A stretch of DNA of 64,000 nucleotides from Streptosporangium canum (lineage in GTDB: Bacteria > Actinomycetota > Actinomycetes > Streptosporangiales > Streptosporangiaceae). The translations under genes were made by a program, and so were the position numbers. Shown here piece by piece: positions 18,879-28,180 of the stretch. The number at the start of each line of letters is the position of its first letter. The stretch's first letter is position 1. The notes under the pieces are model-generated. The model worked only from the letters and a program-made list of their open reading frames with translations, made no database searches and had not been told where the DNA came from. The stretch spans positions 1 to 64,000 of the forward strand of contig NZ_FOQY01000016.1 of the NCBI RefSeq assembly GCF_900113865.1, given 5' to 3'.

Positions 18879-18895
18879 CTAACACGTTTTAATAG
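18879..18895. promoter_or_regulatory. Second operator-like site before the LacI gene
   Basis: CTAACACGTTTTAATAG resembles the site at 18722 (shared CTAA..ACGTTTTA) and lies about 22 bases before the LacI start codon. It would allow autoregulation and possibly looping between the two sites, which are about 157 bases apart. Confidence 0.55.
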
Positions 18896-18916
18896 AGACC
18901 GATCCGAGGAGGGTGG

Positions 18917-20017
18917 TTGGGGACTGTCAGCATCAAGGAGGTCGCCCGGCTCGCACGGGTGTCTCCCGGCACGGTCTCAAACGTGCTCAACCGGCCGGAG
19001 CGGGTGGCCCCCACGACCCGGGAGCGCGTCCGGCAGGCGATCCGCGAGCTCGGCTTCGTCCGGCACGGCTCGGCGTCGACGCTGCGCGCCGGGCACAGCC
19101 GGACCATCGGGCTGTCGGTCATGGACATCGGCAACCCGTTCTTCACCGACGTCGCGGCCGGAGCCGAGGACGTCGCCAGCGACCTCGGCTACGCGGTGAT
19201 CCTCGGCAACTCGGCCGGTACCCGGTCCAAAGAGGAGCGCAACCTGCTCGTCTTCGCCGAGCAGCGGGTGCGCGGCGTGCTCATCACCCCCTCGGACGAG
19301 GCCCTCGGGCCGCTCGACGGCCTACGCGAACGCGGCATCAGCGTGGTGCTCGTCGACCATCCCGCGCACCGGCCCGACCTGTGCTCGGTGACCGTCGACG
19401 ACGTGGCGGGCGGCCGGCTGGCCGTCGCCCACCTGCTCGATCTCGGCGTACGGAGGATCGGCTACCTCACCGGCCCGCGGACCATCCGGCAGTGCCTGGA
19501 CCGGGGGCGCGGCGCCGGCCAGGCCCTGGCCGCCGCGGGCCTGGACCCCGAGACCGTCCTGGAGACGATGGAGGCGCCGGCCATGACCGCGCGGGCCGGA
19601 CAGGAGGCGGCAGAGAGGCTGATCGCCTCCGGCCGGCTCCCCGAGGCGATCTTCTGCGCCAACGACCTGCTCGCCCTCGGCGTGCTCCGGGGCCTGCTCC
19701 AGGCCGGGGTCGGCGTGCCCGGCGACGTGGCCCTGATGGGCTACGACGACATCGACTTCGCGGCGGCCTCGGCGGTGTCGCTCAGCTCGGTCCGGCAGCC
19801 CACCTACCGGCTCGGGCAGATCGCCGCCGAGCTGCTGCTGGAGGAGTGCGGCGACCCCGGCGCGCACGCGCACCGGCAGATCGTGTTCCAGCCCGAGCTG
19901 GTCGTCCGCGAGTCCACCGGCGGGCCGGGCAGGACCGCGGCGACCACCCGACGACGAGCGTTGACTTGCTCCCCGGCGCCGAAACCCAGGGACTCCACGC
20001 TCAAGGAGATTCGATGA
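18917..20017 (+). CDS. LacI-family regulator of rhamnose use
   Basis: 366-residue repressor. The N-terminal helix-turn-helix reads TVSIKEVARLARVSPGTVSNVLNR with the standard hinge following. The sugar-binding core runs from about residue 60, with IGLSVMDIGNPFF, PEAIFCANDLLALGVL and MGYDDIDFA. A TTG start at 18917 behind GAGGAGGG gives the usual N-terminus. It is divergent from the transporter operon and overlaps the kinase gene (ATGA), so it probably senses rhamnose or a product and controls both units. About 30 residues at the C-terminus are low-complexity. Confidence 0.9.
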   Translation: MGTVSIKEVARLARVSPGTVSNVLNRPERVAPTTRERVRQAIRELGFVRHGSASTLRAGHSRTIGLSVMDIGNPFFTDVAAGAEDVASDLGYAVILGNSAGTRSKEERNLLVFAEQRVRGVLITPSDEALGPLDGLRERGISVVLVDHPAHRPDLCSVTVDDVAGGRLAVAHLLDLGVRRIGYLTGPRTIRQCLDRGRGAGQALAAAGLDPETVLETMEAPAMTARAGQEAAERLIASGRLPEAIFCANDLLALGVLRGLLQAGVGVPGDVALMGYDDIDFAAASAVSLSSVRQPTYRLGQIAAELLLEECGDPGAHAHRQIVFQPELVVRESTGGPGRTAATTRRRALTCSPAPKPRDSTLKEIR

Positions 20018-21432
20018 ACGTTTACGCGGCGGTCGACCTCGGCGCCTCCAGCGGGCGGGTGATGACCGCGCGGATCGACGGCGGGCGGGTGCGCCTCACC
20101 GAGGTGCACCGGTTCGCCAACCGCCCGGTCCGGGTCGGCGGCACCCTGCACTGGGACATCCTCGCCCTGCACCGGGGTGTCCTGGACGGGCTGCGCGAGG
20201 CCGGGCCGGTCGACTCGGTCGGCATCGACTCCTGGGCGGTCGACTACGGCCTGCTCGACGGCGCCGGAAGGCTCATCGGCAACCCGGTGCACTACCGCGA
20301 CGAGCGGACCGCCGGGATCATGGAGCGGGTGGCCGCCGAGGTAGGGGCCGACGCGCTCTACCAGGCCGGTGGCCTGCAGTTCCTGCCGTTCAACACGGTC
20401 TACCAGCTGCTCGCCGAGCCGGACCTCGACCGCGCCGAGACGCTGCTGATGATCCCGGATCTGCTGACCCACTGGCTGACCGGCTCCGTCGGCGCGGAGG
20501 CCACCAACGCCTCCACCACCGGGCTGTACGACGTGCGGACCGGCGGCTGGGCCAGAGAGCTGACCGAACGGCTGGGCCTGCCCGCCAGGATCCTCCCGGA
20601 GCTGCGGCAGCCGGGAGCCGCCGCCGGGACGCTCCGCGCCGAGGTCGCCGCGGAGACCGGGCTGCCCGGCTCGACCCCGGTCACCGCGGTGGCCTCGCAC
20701 GACACCGCCTCGGCGGTCGCGGCGGTGCCGGCCGACACCGACCGGTTCGCCTACATCTCCTCCGGAACCTGGTCGCTCGTCGGCCTCGAACTCCCCCGGC
20801 CCGTCCTGACCCCGCAGAGCCGCCTGGCCAACTTCACCAACGAGGGCGGCCTGGACGGCACCATCCGCTACCTGCGCAACGTGATGGGCCTGTGGATCCT
20901 GCAGGAGTGCATGCGCGCCTGGGGCGATTCCGACCTGGCCGGGCTGCTCGCCGCCGCCGCGCAGGCCCCGCCGTTCCAGGCGGTGTTCGACCCCGACGAC
21001 CCGGCCTTCCTGCCGCCCGGCGACATGCCAGCCCGGATCGCCGCGTTCTGCGAGCGCACCGGCCAGCGGCCCCCGGCCGGCCGGGCCCAGGTCGTGCGGT
21101 GCGTGATGGAGAGCCTCGCCCTCGCCTACCGCCGGGCGGTCCGCGACGCCGTACGGCTCAGCGGCCAGGAGGTGGAGGTCGTGCACGTGGTCGGCGGTGG
21201 CGCCCGCAACACGCTGCTCTGCCAGATGACCGCCGACGCGACCGGCCTGCCGGTGGTCGCCGGCCCGGTGGAGGCCGCCGCCCTGGGCAACGCCCTGGTC
21301 CAGGCCCGCGCCCAGGGCGTGGTCTCCGACATCCGCGCCCTCGTACGGCAGGGCGAGCGGCTCGTCACCTACCACCCCAAGGGCGAGGAGGAGTCGTGGG
21401 CCCGGGCCGAAGCCCGGCTCCCCGGCCGCTGA
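20014..21432 (+). CDS. rhaB: L-rhamnulokinase
   Basis: 472-residue FGGY-family sugar kinase that phosphorylates L-rhamnulose, completing the route isomerase-kinase-aldolase. Visible marks: AAVDLGASSGRVM at the N-terminus, GIDSWAVDYGLLD, ISSGTWSLVGLE and the C-terminal HVVGGGARNTLLCQ. The ATG overlaps the LacI stop and has AAGGAG in front. It is separated from the other rha enzymes by strand, so kinase dose is tied to the regulator. Confidence 0.92.
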   Translation: MNVYAAVDLGASSGRVMTARIDGGRVRLTEVHRFANRPVRVGGTLHWDILALHRGVLDGLREAGPVDSVGIDSWAVDYGLLDGAGRLIGNPVHYRDERTAGIMERVAAEVGADALYQAGGLQFLPFNTVYQLLAEPDLDRAETLLMIPDLLTHWLTGSVGAEATNASTTGLYDVRTGGWARELTERLGLPARILPELRQPGAAAGTLRAEVAAETGLPGSTPVTAVASHDTASAVAAVPADTDRFAYISSGTWSLVGLELPRPVLTPQSRLANFTNEGGLDGTIRYLRNVMGLWILQECMRAWGDSDLAGLLAAAAQAPPFQAVFDPDDPAFLPPGDMPARIAAFCERTGQRPPAGRAQVVRCVMESLALAYRRAVRDAVRLSGQEVEVVHVVGGGARNTLLCQMTADATGLPVVAGPVEAAALGNALVQARAQGVVSDIRALVRQGERLVTYHPKGEEESWARAEARLPGR

Positions 21433-21498
21433 ACGACGCGTCCCGGCCCTTGCGCCGACGGGTCGGCGGGTTGGCGGGTCAACGGGTCGGCGGACCGG

Positions 21499-23382
21499 TC
21501 AGTGGACCGCCTCCCTGACGGACGGCTGGTCGAACTGGGTCCGGTAGAGCTCCTCGTAACGGCCGCCGGCGGCGAGGAGATCGGTGTGCGTGCCGCGCTC
21601 CACGATCCGCCCGTCCTCGATCACGAGGATGAGGTCCGCGGCCCGGACGGTGGAGAGCCGGTGCGCGATCACCACCGAGGTCCGCCCGGCCAGCGCCTCG
21701 CCCAGCGCCTCCTGCACCGCCGCCTCCGAGGTGGAGTCCAGGTGAGCGGTGGCCTCGTCGAGGATCACCACCCTGGGGCGCGCCAGCAGCAGCCGCGCTA
21801 TCGTCAACCGCTGGCGCTCTCCGCCGGAGAGCCGGTATCCGCGTTCGCCGACGACGGTGTCCAGGCCGTCGGGCAGCGCCTCGACGAGGTCGACGAGCCG
21901 GGCGCGGCGCAGCACCTCCCACAGCTCCTCCTCCGGCGCCCCCGGCCGGGCCAGCAGCAGGTTCGCGCGGATCGACTCGTGGAACAGGTGCCCGTCCTGC
22001 GTCACCATCCCGAGCGTCTCGCGGATCGAGTCGGCCGACAGGTCCCGGACGTCCACCCCGGACAGGCGCACGGCGCCCTCCTCGGCGTCGTAGAGCCTCG
22101 TGACCAGCTGCGCGATCGTCGACTTCCCCGCGCCCGACGACCCCACCAGCGCCACCATCTGCCCCGGCTCGGCACGGAACGACACCCCGTGCAGCACCTC
22201 GACGCCGCCGCGCGTGTCCAGGGTCGCGACCTCCTCCAGCGACGCGAGCGACACCTTGTCCGCGGACGGGTAGCCGAACCGCACCGCGTCGAACTCCACC
22301 GACACCGGCCCCTCGGGCACCCGCCGGGCGTCCGGCTTCTCGGTGATCAGCGGCTTGAGGTCCAGCACCTCGAAGACCCGCTCGAAGCTCACCAGCGCGC
22401 TCATCACCTCCACCCGCGCACTGGCCAGGGCGGTCAGCGGAGCGTAGAGGCGGGTGAGCAGCAACGCCATCGCGACGACGGCGCCCGGCTCCAGCTGCCC
22501 CCTCAGCGCGTAGAACCCGCCGAGACCGTAGACGACGGCGAGGGCGAGGGCCGAGACCAGCATCAGCGCGGTGACGAACACCGACTGCACCATCGCGGTG
22601 CGCACCCCGATGTCGCGCACCCGCCGGGCCCGCGTGAAGAACTCGGCCGACTCGTCGGCGGGCCGGCCGAAGAGCTTCACCAGCGTCGCCCCGGGCGCCG
22701 AGAACCGCTCCGTCATCTGCGTGCTCATCGCCGCGTTGTGGTTGGCCGACTCGCGTTCGAGCCGCGCCAGCCGGGTGCCCATCCGCCGCGCGGGCAGGAC
22801 GAACACCGGCAGCAGCACCAGGGCGAGCAGGGTGATCTGCCAGGAGGTCCCGATCATCACGATGAGCGTGAGCACGAGCGTCACGAGGTTGCCGACCACG
22901 CCGGAGAGGGTGTCGCTGAAAGCCCGCTGCGCGCCGATGACGTCGTTGTTCAGCCTGCTGACCAGCGCGCCGGTGCGGGTGCGGGTGAAGAAGGCGATCG
23001 GCATGCGCTGCACGTGGTCGAAGACCGCGGCGCGCAGGGCGAGGATCAGGCCCTCACCGATGCTCGCCGACAGCCACCGGGTCACCAGCCCGAGCCCGGC
23101 CTCCGCCACCGCGATGACGGCGATGAGCGCCGCGAGCCTGACGACGACGTCCACCGCCGCGCCGTTGACGATCGCGTCGATGACCCGGCCGGCGAGCACG
23201 GGGGTCGCCACCGCCAGCGCCGCCGTCACGACGCTGAGCAGCAGGAACCAGATCAGCAGTCGGCGGTGGGGCCGGGCGAACACGGCGATGCGCCGCAGCG
23301 CGGCCATGGAGAACGGCCGTCGCTCCTCCTGCGCGTTCATCGCGTGGTACAGCGATGTCCACGCGGTCACTTCCATGTCCAT
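21499..23382 (-). CDS. ABC exporter (fused membrane and ATPase domains)
   Basis: 627-residue half-transporter: an N-terminal six-helix membrane domain (about 40-340) and an ATPase domain with VGSSGAGKSTIAQ, LSGGERQRL and VVILDEATAHLDS. The motif ERFSAPGATLVKLFGR in the membrane domain is typical of actinobacterial multidrug-type ABC exporters. The ATG at 23382 was chosen because GGAG lies eight bases upstream. It is preceded by a promoter with a 19-bp spacer and a MerR/SoxR-type dyad, suggesting induction by redox-active compounds. The substrate is unknown. Confidence 0.88.
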   Translation of the reverse strand: MDMEVTAWTSLYHAMNAQEERRPFSMAALRRIAVFARPHRRLLIWFLLLSVVTAALAVATPVLAGRVIDAIVNGAAVDVVVRLAALIAVIAVAEAGLGLVTRWLSASIGEGLILALRAAVFDHVQRMPIAFFTRTRTGALVSRLNNDVIGAQRAFSDTLSGVVGNLVTLVLTLIVMIGTSWQITLLALVLLPVFVLPARRMGTRLARLERESANHNAAMSTQMTERFSAPGATLVKLFGRPADESAEFFTRARRVRDIGVRTAMVQSVFVTALMLVSALALAVVYGLGGFYALRGQLEPGAVVAMALLLTRLYAPLTALASARVEVMSALVSFERVFEVLDLKPLITEKPDARRVPEGPVSVEFDAVRFGYPSADKVSLASLEEVATLDTRGGVEVLHGVSFRAEPGQMVALVGSSGAGKSTIAQLVTRLYDAEEGAVRLSGVDVRDLSADSIRETLGMVTQDGHLFHESIRANLLLARPGAPEEELWEVLRRARLVDLVEALPDGLDTVVGERGYRLSGGERQRLTIARLLLARPRVVILDEATAHLDSTSEAAVQEALGEALAGRTSVVIAHRLSTVRAADLILVIEDGRIVERGTHTDLLAAGGRYEELYRTQFDQPSVREAVH

Positions 23383-23596
23383 CGCGTTGTCTCCGAGGTC
23401 TGGGGGATGGTCTCCGACGATCCCACGGAGCACCGACAGAATCCGGGGTGCCGCGGACCGTCTCCGCGGACACGGCGGATCACGCCGGATGGCCGTGGCG
23501 ATCGTCACGGTCGCCGCGATCACGTTCCGCGCCGCCGTGGGAGGTCCACTGGGGAGCCACGGCGTCGCCGGCGTTCCCGGACGGCGACCTAAGAGG

Positions 23597-23627
23597 AGAC
23601 TAAGACCTCAACATAGCTTGAGGTCAA
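23597..23627 (-). promoter_or_regulatory. MerR/SoxR-type promoter with 19-bp spacer before the ABC exporter
   Basis: Minus strand: -35 TTGACC (23622-23627), exactly 19 bases of spacer and -10 TAGTCT (23597-23602). The spacer region holds the dyad GACCTCAA..TTGAGGTC (23604-23611 and 23618-23625). Arms CCTCAA/TTGAGG separated by six bases match the known SoxR box layout, and the overlong spacer is the hallmark of MerR-family promoters. Confidence 0.75.
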
Positions 23628-23887
23628 CCTCCGCCGCCGGCGCCCCGACGGCCGGGGCAGCCGGAAGACCCGCACCACGACGGCTGAGCCGGCCCAGACA
23701 GCCGAAAGGCCCGCCCCCACCGGGAGGCGAGCCCATGGATCCGCTCGGCGGGCGCGGCGAGACCTCTCGTCCGAGCCCCGGACGAGGGGGCCGAGGCCAC
23801 AGCCGCCACGGGCGCGGTGATTCCAGGACCGCGGACTCGGGGACGGCCGCGGTCTCCGGAACCTCACACCCCGCTACGTCCTGCCGG
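23628..23887. other. Intergenic region, no gene seen
   Basis: About 260 GC-rich bases between the exporter promoter and the formamidase stop. Only antisense or arginine-rich chance frames are present. A short inverted repeat CGTCCTG..CAGGACG straddles the formamidase stop codon near 23878-23896. Confidence 0.4.
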
Positions 23888-25135
23888 TCAGGACGTCACC
23901 GCGCACTGCCCTCTGTCCTTCTTGACGGGTCCCTCCGCGTTCGGGCGCACGTCGAAGTCGAAGATCTCGGTGGGCAGGTAGAGCGAGCAGCAGGCGTTGG
24001 GGATGTCGACGATGCCGCTGATCCGGCCCTCGATGGGCGCCGACCCGAGGAGCAGGTAGGCCTGCTCGCCCGTGTAGCCCCACTTCTTGAGGTATTCGAT
24101 GGCGTTGAGGCAGGCTCGCCGGTAGGCCACCGTCGCGTCGAGGTAGTAGTTCGTGTTCGTGTCGTGGTCGACCGAGATGCCGATGAACGACATGAACTCC
24201 GAGTACCGCGGCTCGACGTTGCCGGGCATGAAGATCGGGTTGGTGGTGACGCCGTACTTCTCCATGCCGCCCTTGATGAGGTCCACGCGGAAATCGATGA
24301 AGCCCCCCATCTCGATCGCCCCGCAGAAGGTGATCTCGCCGTCACCCTGGCTGAAGTGCAGGTCCCCTCCCGAGAGCTTGGCGTCCTTCACGTGGACGGG
24401 GTAGAAGACGCGTGCCCCGCGCGTGAAGTTCTTGATGTCGTGGTTGCCGCCGTTCTCCCGTGCGGGAACGGTGCGGGCCCCCTCCCTGGCGATCCGGTCG
24501 GCCACGTCGCCGGTCGCCGTTCCGGCGAGGGCGTTGTCACGCAGCGGCGGCAGGCCCAGGGCCGGGACCCGGTCGGGGTCGGTGTCGATGAGAGCCTGCT
24601 CGCGCTGGTTCCAGCTGGCCAGCAGCTCCGCCGACGGCGCCGTGCCGAACAGCCCGGGGTGGGTGATGCCGGCATACCGGATGCCGGGCAGGTGGCGAGA
24701 CGTCGCGTATATGCCGTGGAAATCCCAGATCGCCTTGTAGGCGTCCGGGAAGTAGTCGGTCAGGAAGCCGCCGCCGTTCACCTTGGCGAACACCCCGGTG
24801 TAGCCCCAGCCCTGGCCCGGCGCGTCGCCGATCTGCTGGGGCACCGGACCGAGGTCGAGGATGTCGACCACCAGGAGATCTCCCGGCTCCGCTCCCTCCA
24901 CCCCGATGGGGCCGCTCAGCATGTGCGCGACGGTGAGGTCGACGTCTCGCACGTCGTTGGCCGAGTCGTCGTTGTGTAACTGCGCGTCGGTCCACTCACG
25001 GCATTCGACGCGGAACTCGTCCCCGGGCCGCACCATGGCGACCACGGGTATGTCCGGATGCCACCGGTTGTGGCCTGGCACGGCCTGGTCACGCATCGAC
25101 TTCGACTGGTCGACGCTGAACACGACTTCTGGCAT
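23888..25135 (-). CDS. fmdA: Formamidase / acetamidase (FmdA family)
   Basis: 415-residue cytosolic amidase that hydrolyses formamide or short amides to acid and ammonia. The sequence is full-length for the family. Characteristic segments are GHNRWHPDIPVVAMVRPGDE, LVVDILDLG, HFSQGDGEITFCGAIEMGG and the C-terminal CCSLYLPTEIFDFDV. GAGGAG precedes the ATG. It is the last gene of an fmdB-amiS-fmdA unit, with uptake by the AmiS-like channel next door. Confidence 0.93.
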   Translation of the reverse strand: MPEVVFSVDQSKSMRDQAVPGHNRWHPDIPVVAMVRPGDEFRVECREWTDAQLHNDDSANDVRDVDLTVAHMLSGPIGVEGAEPGDLLVVDILDLGPVPQQIGDAPGQGWGYTGVFAKVNGGGFLTDYFPDAYKAIWDFHGIYATSRHLPGIRYAGITHPGLFGTAPSAELLASWNQREQALIDTDPDRVPALGLPPLRDNALAGTATGDVADRIAREGARTVPARENGGNHDIKNFTRGARVFYPVHVKDAKLSGGDLHFSQGDGEITFCGAIEMGGFIDFRVDLIKGGMEKYGVTTNPIFMPGNVEPRYSEFMSFIGISVDHDTNTNYYLDATVAYRRACLNAIEYLKKWGYTGEQAYLLLGSAPIEGRISGIVDIPNACCSLYLPTEIFDFDVRPNAEGPVKKDRGQCAVTS

Positions 25136-25218
25136 GACGGTTACTCCTCTTGGATCGGATACGCGGTGATCGGGCGTCGGCGGGTCGCATCACCTCCTCC
25201 CCGCAGCGGTCCTCACCG

Positions 25219-25242
25219 GCCCGCCGGGAACGGTTGGCGGGC
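25219..25242 (-). other. Intercistronic hairpin after amiS
   Basis: Seven-base inverted repeat GCCCGCC/GGCGGGC with a ten-base loop, beginning three bases after the amiS stop codon in the 110-base gap before formamidase. Possible mRNA stabiliser or weak terminator. Confidence 0.4.
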
Positions 25243-25245
25243 GGG

Positions 25246-25893
25246 CTAGTGGGCGGCGATCGTCTCACCGCCGGCGGGCCCCGCCCGGCTGGAGAGCGCC
25301 CCCCGCTTCCTCGTCAGCGGCCAGAGCGCGCCGAACACCACCACGCCGAACACCAGCAGGAGGGTCGCGATGACGTTCTGGTTCCAGCGCTGCCAGTAGC
25401 CGATGAGGATGAGGAACGCCGGGATGGCCGCCGTGACCCATCCCTCGATCGCCGTCACCCAGCCCGTGTAAGTGGTCAGGTGATCGAGCTTCAACCCCAG
25501 CAGCAGGAAGAACAGCAGCCACAGGAACGACCAGTAGAGCCAGATGACGGCGAAGGGCCTGTCATTGAGGACCCGGAAGTTCGCGAACGCGTAGCCGAGC
25601 GCCATGATCGCCACGAACAGCGAGAAGTAACCGATCCCGGTGGTGTCGAACCCACCGAGCAGGCCGATCCCCACATACAGGTAGGTGAACCCGAACAGGA
25701 AGATCCCCGACGCGTTGAGGATCACGTCCGGCCTGCCGTTGGCGGTGATGATCAACACGGTGGGCGTGATCACCTGCAGCGCTCCGACGAAGAGGTTGAA
25801 GATGCCCGCGGCCCGCGGATCGACCTTTCCCAGGAGCATCAGCCCGTTGATGAACAGCACCGCGCCGACGTAGAGCAGTCCGACTGCTCCCAT
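25246..25893 (-). CDS. amiS: AmiS/UreI-type amide channel
   Basis: 215-residue integral membrane protein with six to seven helices (GAVGLLYVGAVLFINGL at the start, LYWSFLWLLFFLLLGL in the middle) and a short polar C-terminus. The AmiS/UreI family forms proton-gated urea or short-amide channels. The ATG at 25893 is preceded by AGGGGGTG. A GTG three codons earlier lies inside that element and is less likely. Its position beside formamidase supports amide uptake. Confidence 0.88.
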   Translation of the reverse strand: MGAVGLLYVGAVLFINGLMLLGKVDPRAAGIFNLFVGALQVITPTVLIITANGRPDVILNASGIFLFGFTYLYVGIGLLGGFDTTGIGYFSLFVAIMALGYAFANFRVLNDRPFAVIWLYWSFLWLLFFLLLGLKLDHLTTYTGWVTAIEGWVTAAIPAFLILIGYWQRWNQNVIATLLLVFGVVVFGALWPLTRKRGALSSRAGPAGGETIAAH

Positions 25894-26078
25894 CCGTGAC
25901 ACCCCCTAGTGTCGGTGATGGGAATTCAAGATGGGCAACGTGATCCGTCTACGCCATGCGGTGACACGACCGTGCCCATGACCGTGTCAGCCGTGAAGGC
26001 GGCTGGAGGCCGGCTTTCGCCGAGCTCCAGGCCTCGCCGGGGGGACGTATATGGACATGTTGTGCCGTGTTCCGCCGC

Positions 26079-26354
26079 TCACGGACGCGGCAGGCGCGCC
26101 AGTGCCGGATGCGGTGGCCGTGGAGGGCGCCGGCCGGGGACACCGGAGACGACGTCGGGCGAATCCCGGCTCCGCTCGTCGCGATCGAGCGCGGCGGACA
26201 GCGCCGGGTGCACCCGGGAGAAGCCCGGCGGGGAGAAGACCCGAGGGGCGCCGCGCCCGCACGTGGAGCAGTCATGAGACACCGGCGCGGTCCCCATAGG
26301 CAGCCGGACATCGAACCGTCCGCAAGCCTGACAAAGATATTCATAGGTTGCCAT
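26079..26354 (-). CDS. fmdB: FmdB-type zinc-ribbon protein
   Basis: 91-residue protein with the FmdB zinc ribbon in its first 45 residues: MATYEYLCQACG, then CSTCGRGAPRVFSPPGF. Four cysteines in two CxxC pairs would bind zinc. The rest is Arg/Pro-rich and disordered. The ATG at 26354 has GGAGGTG in front. FmdB proteins commonly accompany formamidase genes and are thought to be regulators, although the mechanism is not settled. Confidence 0.85.
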   Translation of the reverse strand: MATYEYLCQACGRFDVRLPMGTAPVSHDCSTCGRGAPRVFSPPGFSRVHPALSAALDRDERSRDSPDVVSGVPGRRPPRPPHPALARLPRP

Positions 26355-26668
26355 AGGCACCTCCACTCCGCCTGCCCGGGAACGGAGCCATGCGTGCCCG
26401 GCTCTCCGGCTGGCGGGACCACGGATCCGCGACGGATCGGGTCGACAATTCTGGACTACCTGAAGCCAACCGGCCTGTCAAGACCCGAACAGGAGAGCCC
26501 CCACGACGCCCCGGCACCCATGAAGAGGAACATAACCGCAGGTCAGACACGCTTTGGCGGCCGGCTCCGCCAGGGCCTCGCGGGAGGCTCTCCGGTTCGG
26601 GTGGAAACGCTTTCCCGGGCGGGTCGTCGTCCGTTTCTCCGACCCGCGCAAGCCGACAAGCACTCTCA
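26355..26668. other. Intergenic region upstream of fmdB
   Basis: About 310 bases that should carry the promoter of the formamide operon (minus strand). No clear hexamer pair or known operator was found. Confidence 0.35.
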
Positions 26669-26759
26669 TTCCCCCTTCGGGAGGCTGATCCTTGGAGTTC
26701 CCCCTTCGGGAGGCTGATTCTTGGAGAAGCGGAGGTCAGCTTGGCGAAGCGGAGGTCAG
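26669..26759. repeat. 29-bp duplication with UUCG hairpins plus 20-bp duplication over the MFS gene stop
   Basis: Two adjacent 29-base copies (26669-26697, 26698-26726; one mismatch) each contain a C(UUCG)G tetraloop hairpin. They abut two 20-base copies (26720-26739, 26740-26759; one mismatch). On the coding strand the 20-base unit is CTGACCTCCGCTTCGCCAAG and contains the TGA stop of the MFS gene ending at 26756. Confidence 0.85.
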
Positions 26760-28003
26760 AGGGAGGGCGCCTGCCGGAGGGGGACAGCGGTGGAGACGGC
26801 CGCCCGGTTCCGTTCCGCCCAGCGTACGGCCGGCCCCATGGCGGAGCCGGCCAGCAGGAACAGGCCGCCCAGCAGGAGCCAGCCCGGCGGACCCCAGGTG
26901 ATGATCAACGTGGTGAGCAGGAGGGGGCCGAGCATCCTCGCGACGGCCGTGCCCGCGCCGAAGAAACCCTGATACTGGCCCTGCCTGTCCTGCGGGGCCA
27001 GGTCGAACCCGACCTCCCAGGCACCGGCGGCGTGCATCATCTCGCCGAGCACCTGCAGGCAGGCGGCCACGAGCAGGGCGGCTCCGGCGGCCCACGCCGA
27101 GGATCCGGCCGCCGACAGCGCGAACACCACGCACGAGGCGAGCATCACCAGGCCCGCCTGCCGTACGGACCGGGAGGCGGTGCTCAGGCCGGTCACCCGC
27201 CGGGCCACCCGCACCTGGAAGAGCACCACGCTCAGCGTGTTGAGCACCAGCAGCGCCGAGACCGTCCAGCTCGGCGCCGCGGTCCGCTGCACGATCCACA
27301 GCGGGATCACCAGGCTGAGGAGGGGCATGTAGAGCAGCATGATCATGTTGAGGAGGGAGATCAGGGCATAGGGCCTGTCCCGGAGCACCGCCAGGGCCGG
27401 TTCACCGGCCGGGGCGGGGGGCGAGGGCGGCACGGCGGGGAGCCGGAGCAGCACCAGGGCGGAGACCAGGAAGCTCAGGGCGTCCATCGCGAAGACCGCC
27501 AGATACGCCTGCCGGGTGTCGAGGTGCAGGGCCAGCCCGCCGAGCGCCGCGCCGACCGCCAGCCCCGCGTTCACCGTCGCCTGCAGATGGGCCCGGACCC
27601 CGGTCCGCCGCGCCTTGTCCACCAGCCCGGCGAGCAGCGCCTGCCGGGCGGCCCCGAGCCCGCACTGGCAGCAGGCGTAGAGGCAGGCGACCAGGATGAA
27701 CAGGGCGAAGGACGTGACGGACAGGAACGAGCCGACCGCCGCGCCGGTCGCGACGGCGAGCAGCGCCGCCGTGCCCCGGGCGCCCCACCGGTCGGCGAGA
27801 TGCCCGAGCGGGACCCCCGCCACGGACCCGAGGGCCCAGCCGAGGGTCAGGGCGAAACCGACCTGGGTCGGGGAGAGCCCCACGATCCGGGTGAAGTACA
27901 GCGCCGAGCACACGTAGTACGCGCCGTCCCCGAAGGCGTTGGCCAACTGAGCCAGGGCGAGAACCCGGGGCGGGCCGGAGGGCGGGAGGATCCTGCTGGA
28001 CAT
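26756..28003 (-). CDS. MFS exporter
   Basis: 415-residue major facilitator with twelve predicted helices. The loop 2-3 motif reads GHLADRWGARGTAA. No close functional neighbour is present, so substrate and direction are unknown. The overall pattern fits drug or metabolite exporters. GGAG lies five bases before the ATG. A 20-bp tandem duplication spans its stop codon. Confidence 0.85.
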   Translation of the reverse strand: MSSRILPPSGPPRVLALAQLANAFGDGAYYVCSALYFTRIVGLSPTQVGFALTLGWALGSVAGVPLGHLADRWGARGTAALLAVATGAAVGSFLSVTSFALFILVACLYACCQCGLGAARQALLAGLVDKARRTGVRAHLQATVNAGLAVGAALGGLALHLDTRQAYLAVFAMDALSFLVSALVLLRLPAVPPSPPAPAGEPALAVLRDRPYALISLLNMIMLLYMPLLSLVIPLWIVQRTAAPSWTVSALLVLNTLSVVLFQVRVARRVTGLSTASRSVRQAGLVMLASCVVFALSAAGSSAWAAGAALLVAACLQVLGEMMHAAGAWEVGFDLAPQDRQGQYQGFFGAGTAVARMLGPLLLTTLIITWGPPGWLLLGGLFLLAGSAMGPAVRWAERNRAAVSTAVPLRQAPSL

Positions 28004-28180
28004 GTGGCTCCTTGGTCATCACCGCTGAGCCGGGTGATGCGGACGCCGTCACCGCGTCCCGCTCCTCGCCCGCCGTGAGCGCCGTACGGCTCACACCCCG
28101 CTGTGCAGCTCACACCCTAGGAAGCGGGCCGGCCCCTCCATAAGAGCCAAAATCCAGCGGATCGACTGGGCCACTTCGGC

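Noticed and set aside
23589..23867. 92-codon minus-strand frame downstream of the exporter promoter
   Set aside because: Arg/Pro-rich, no ribosome-binding site, and it overlaps the MerR-type promoter.
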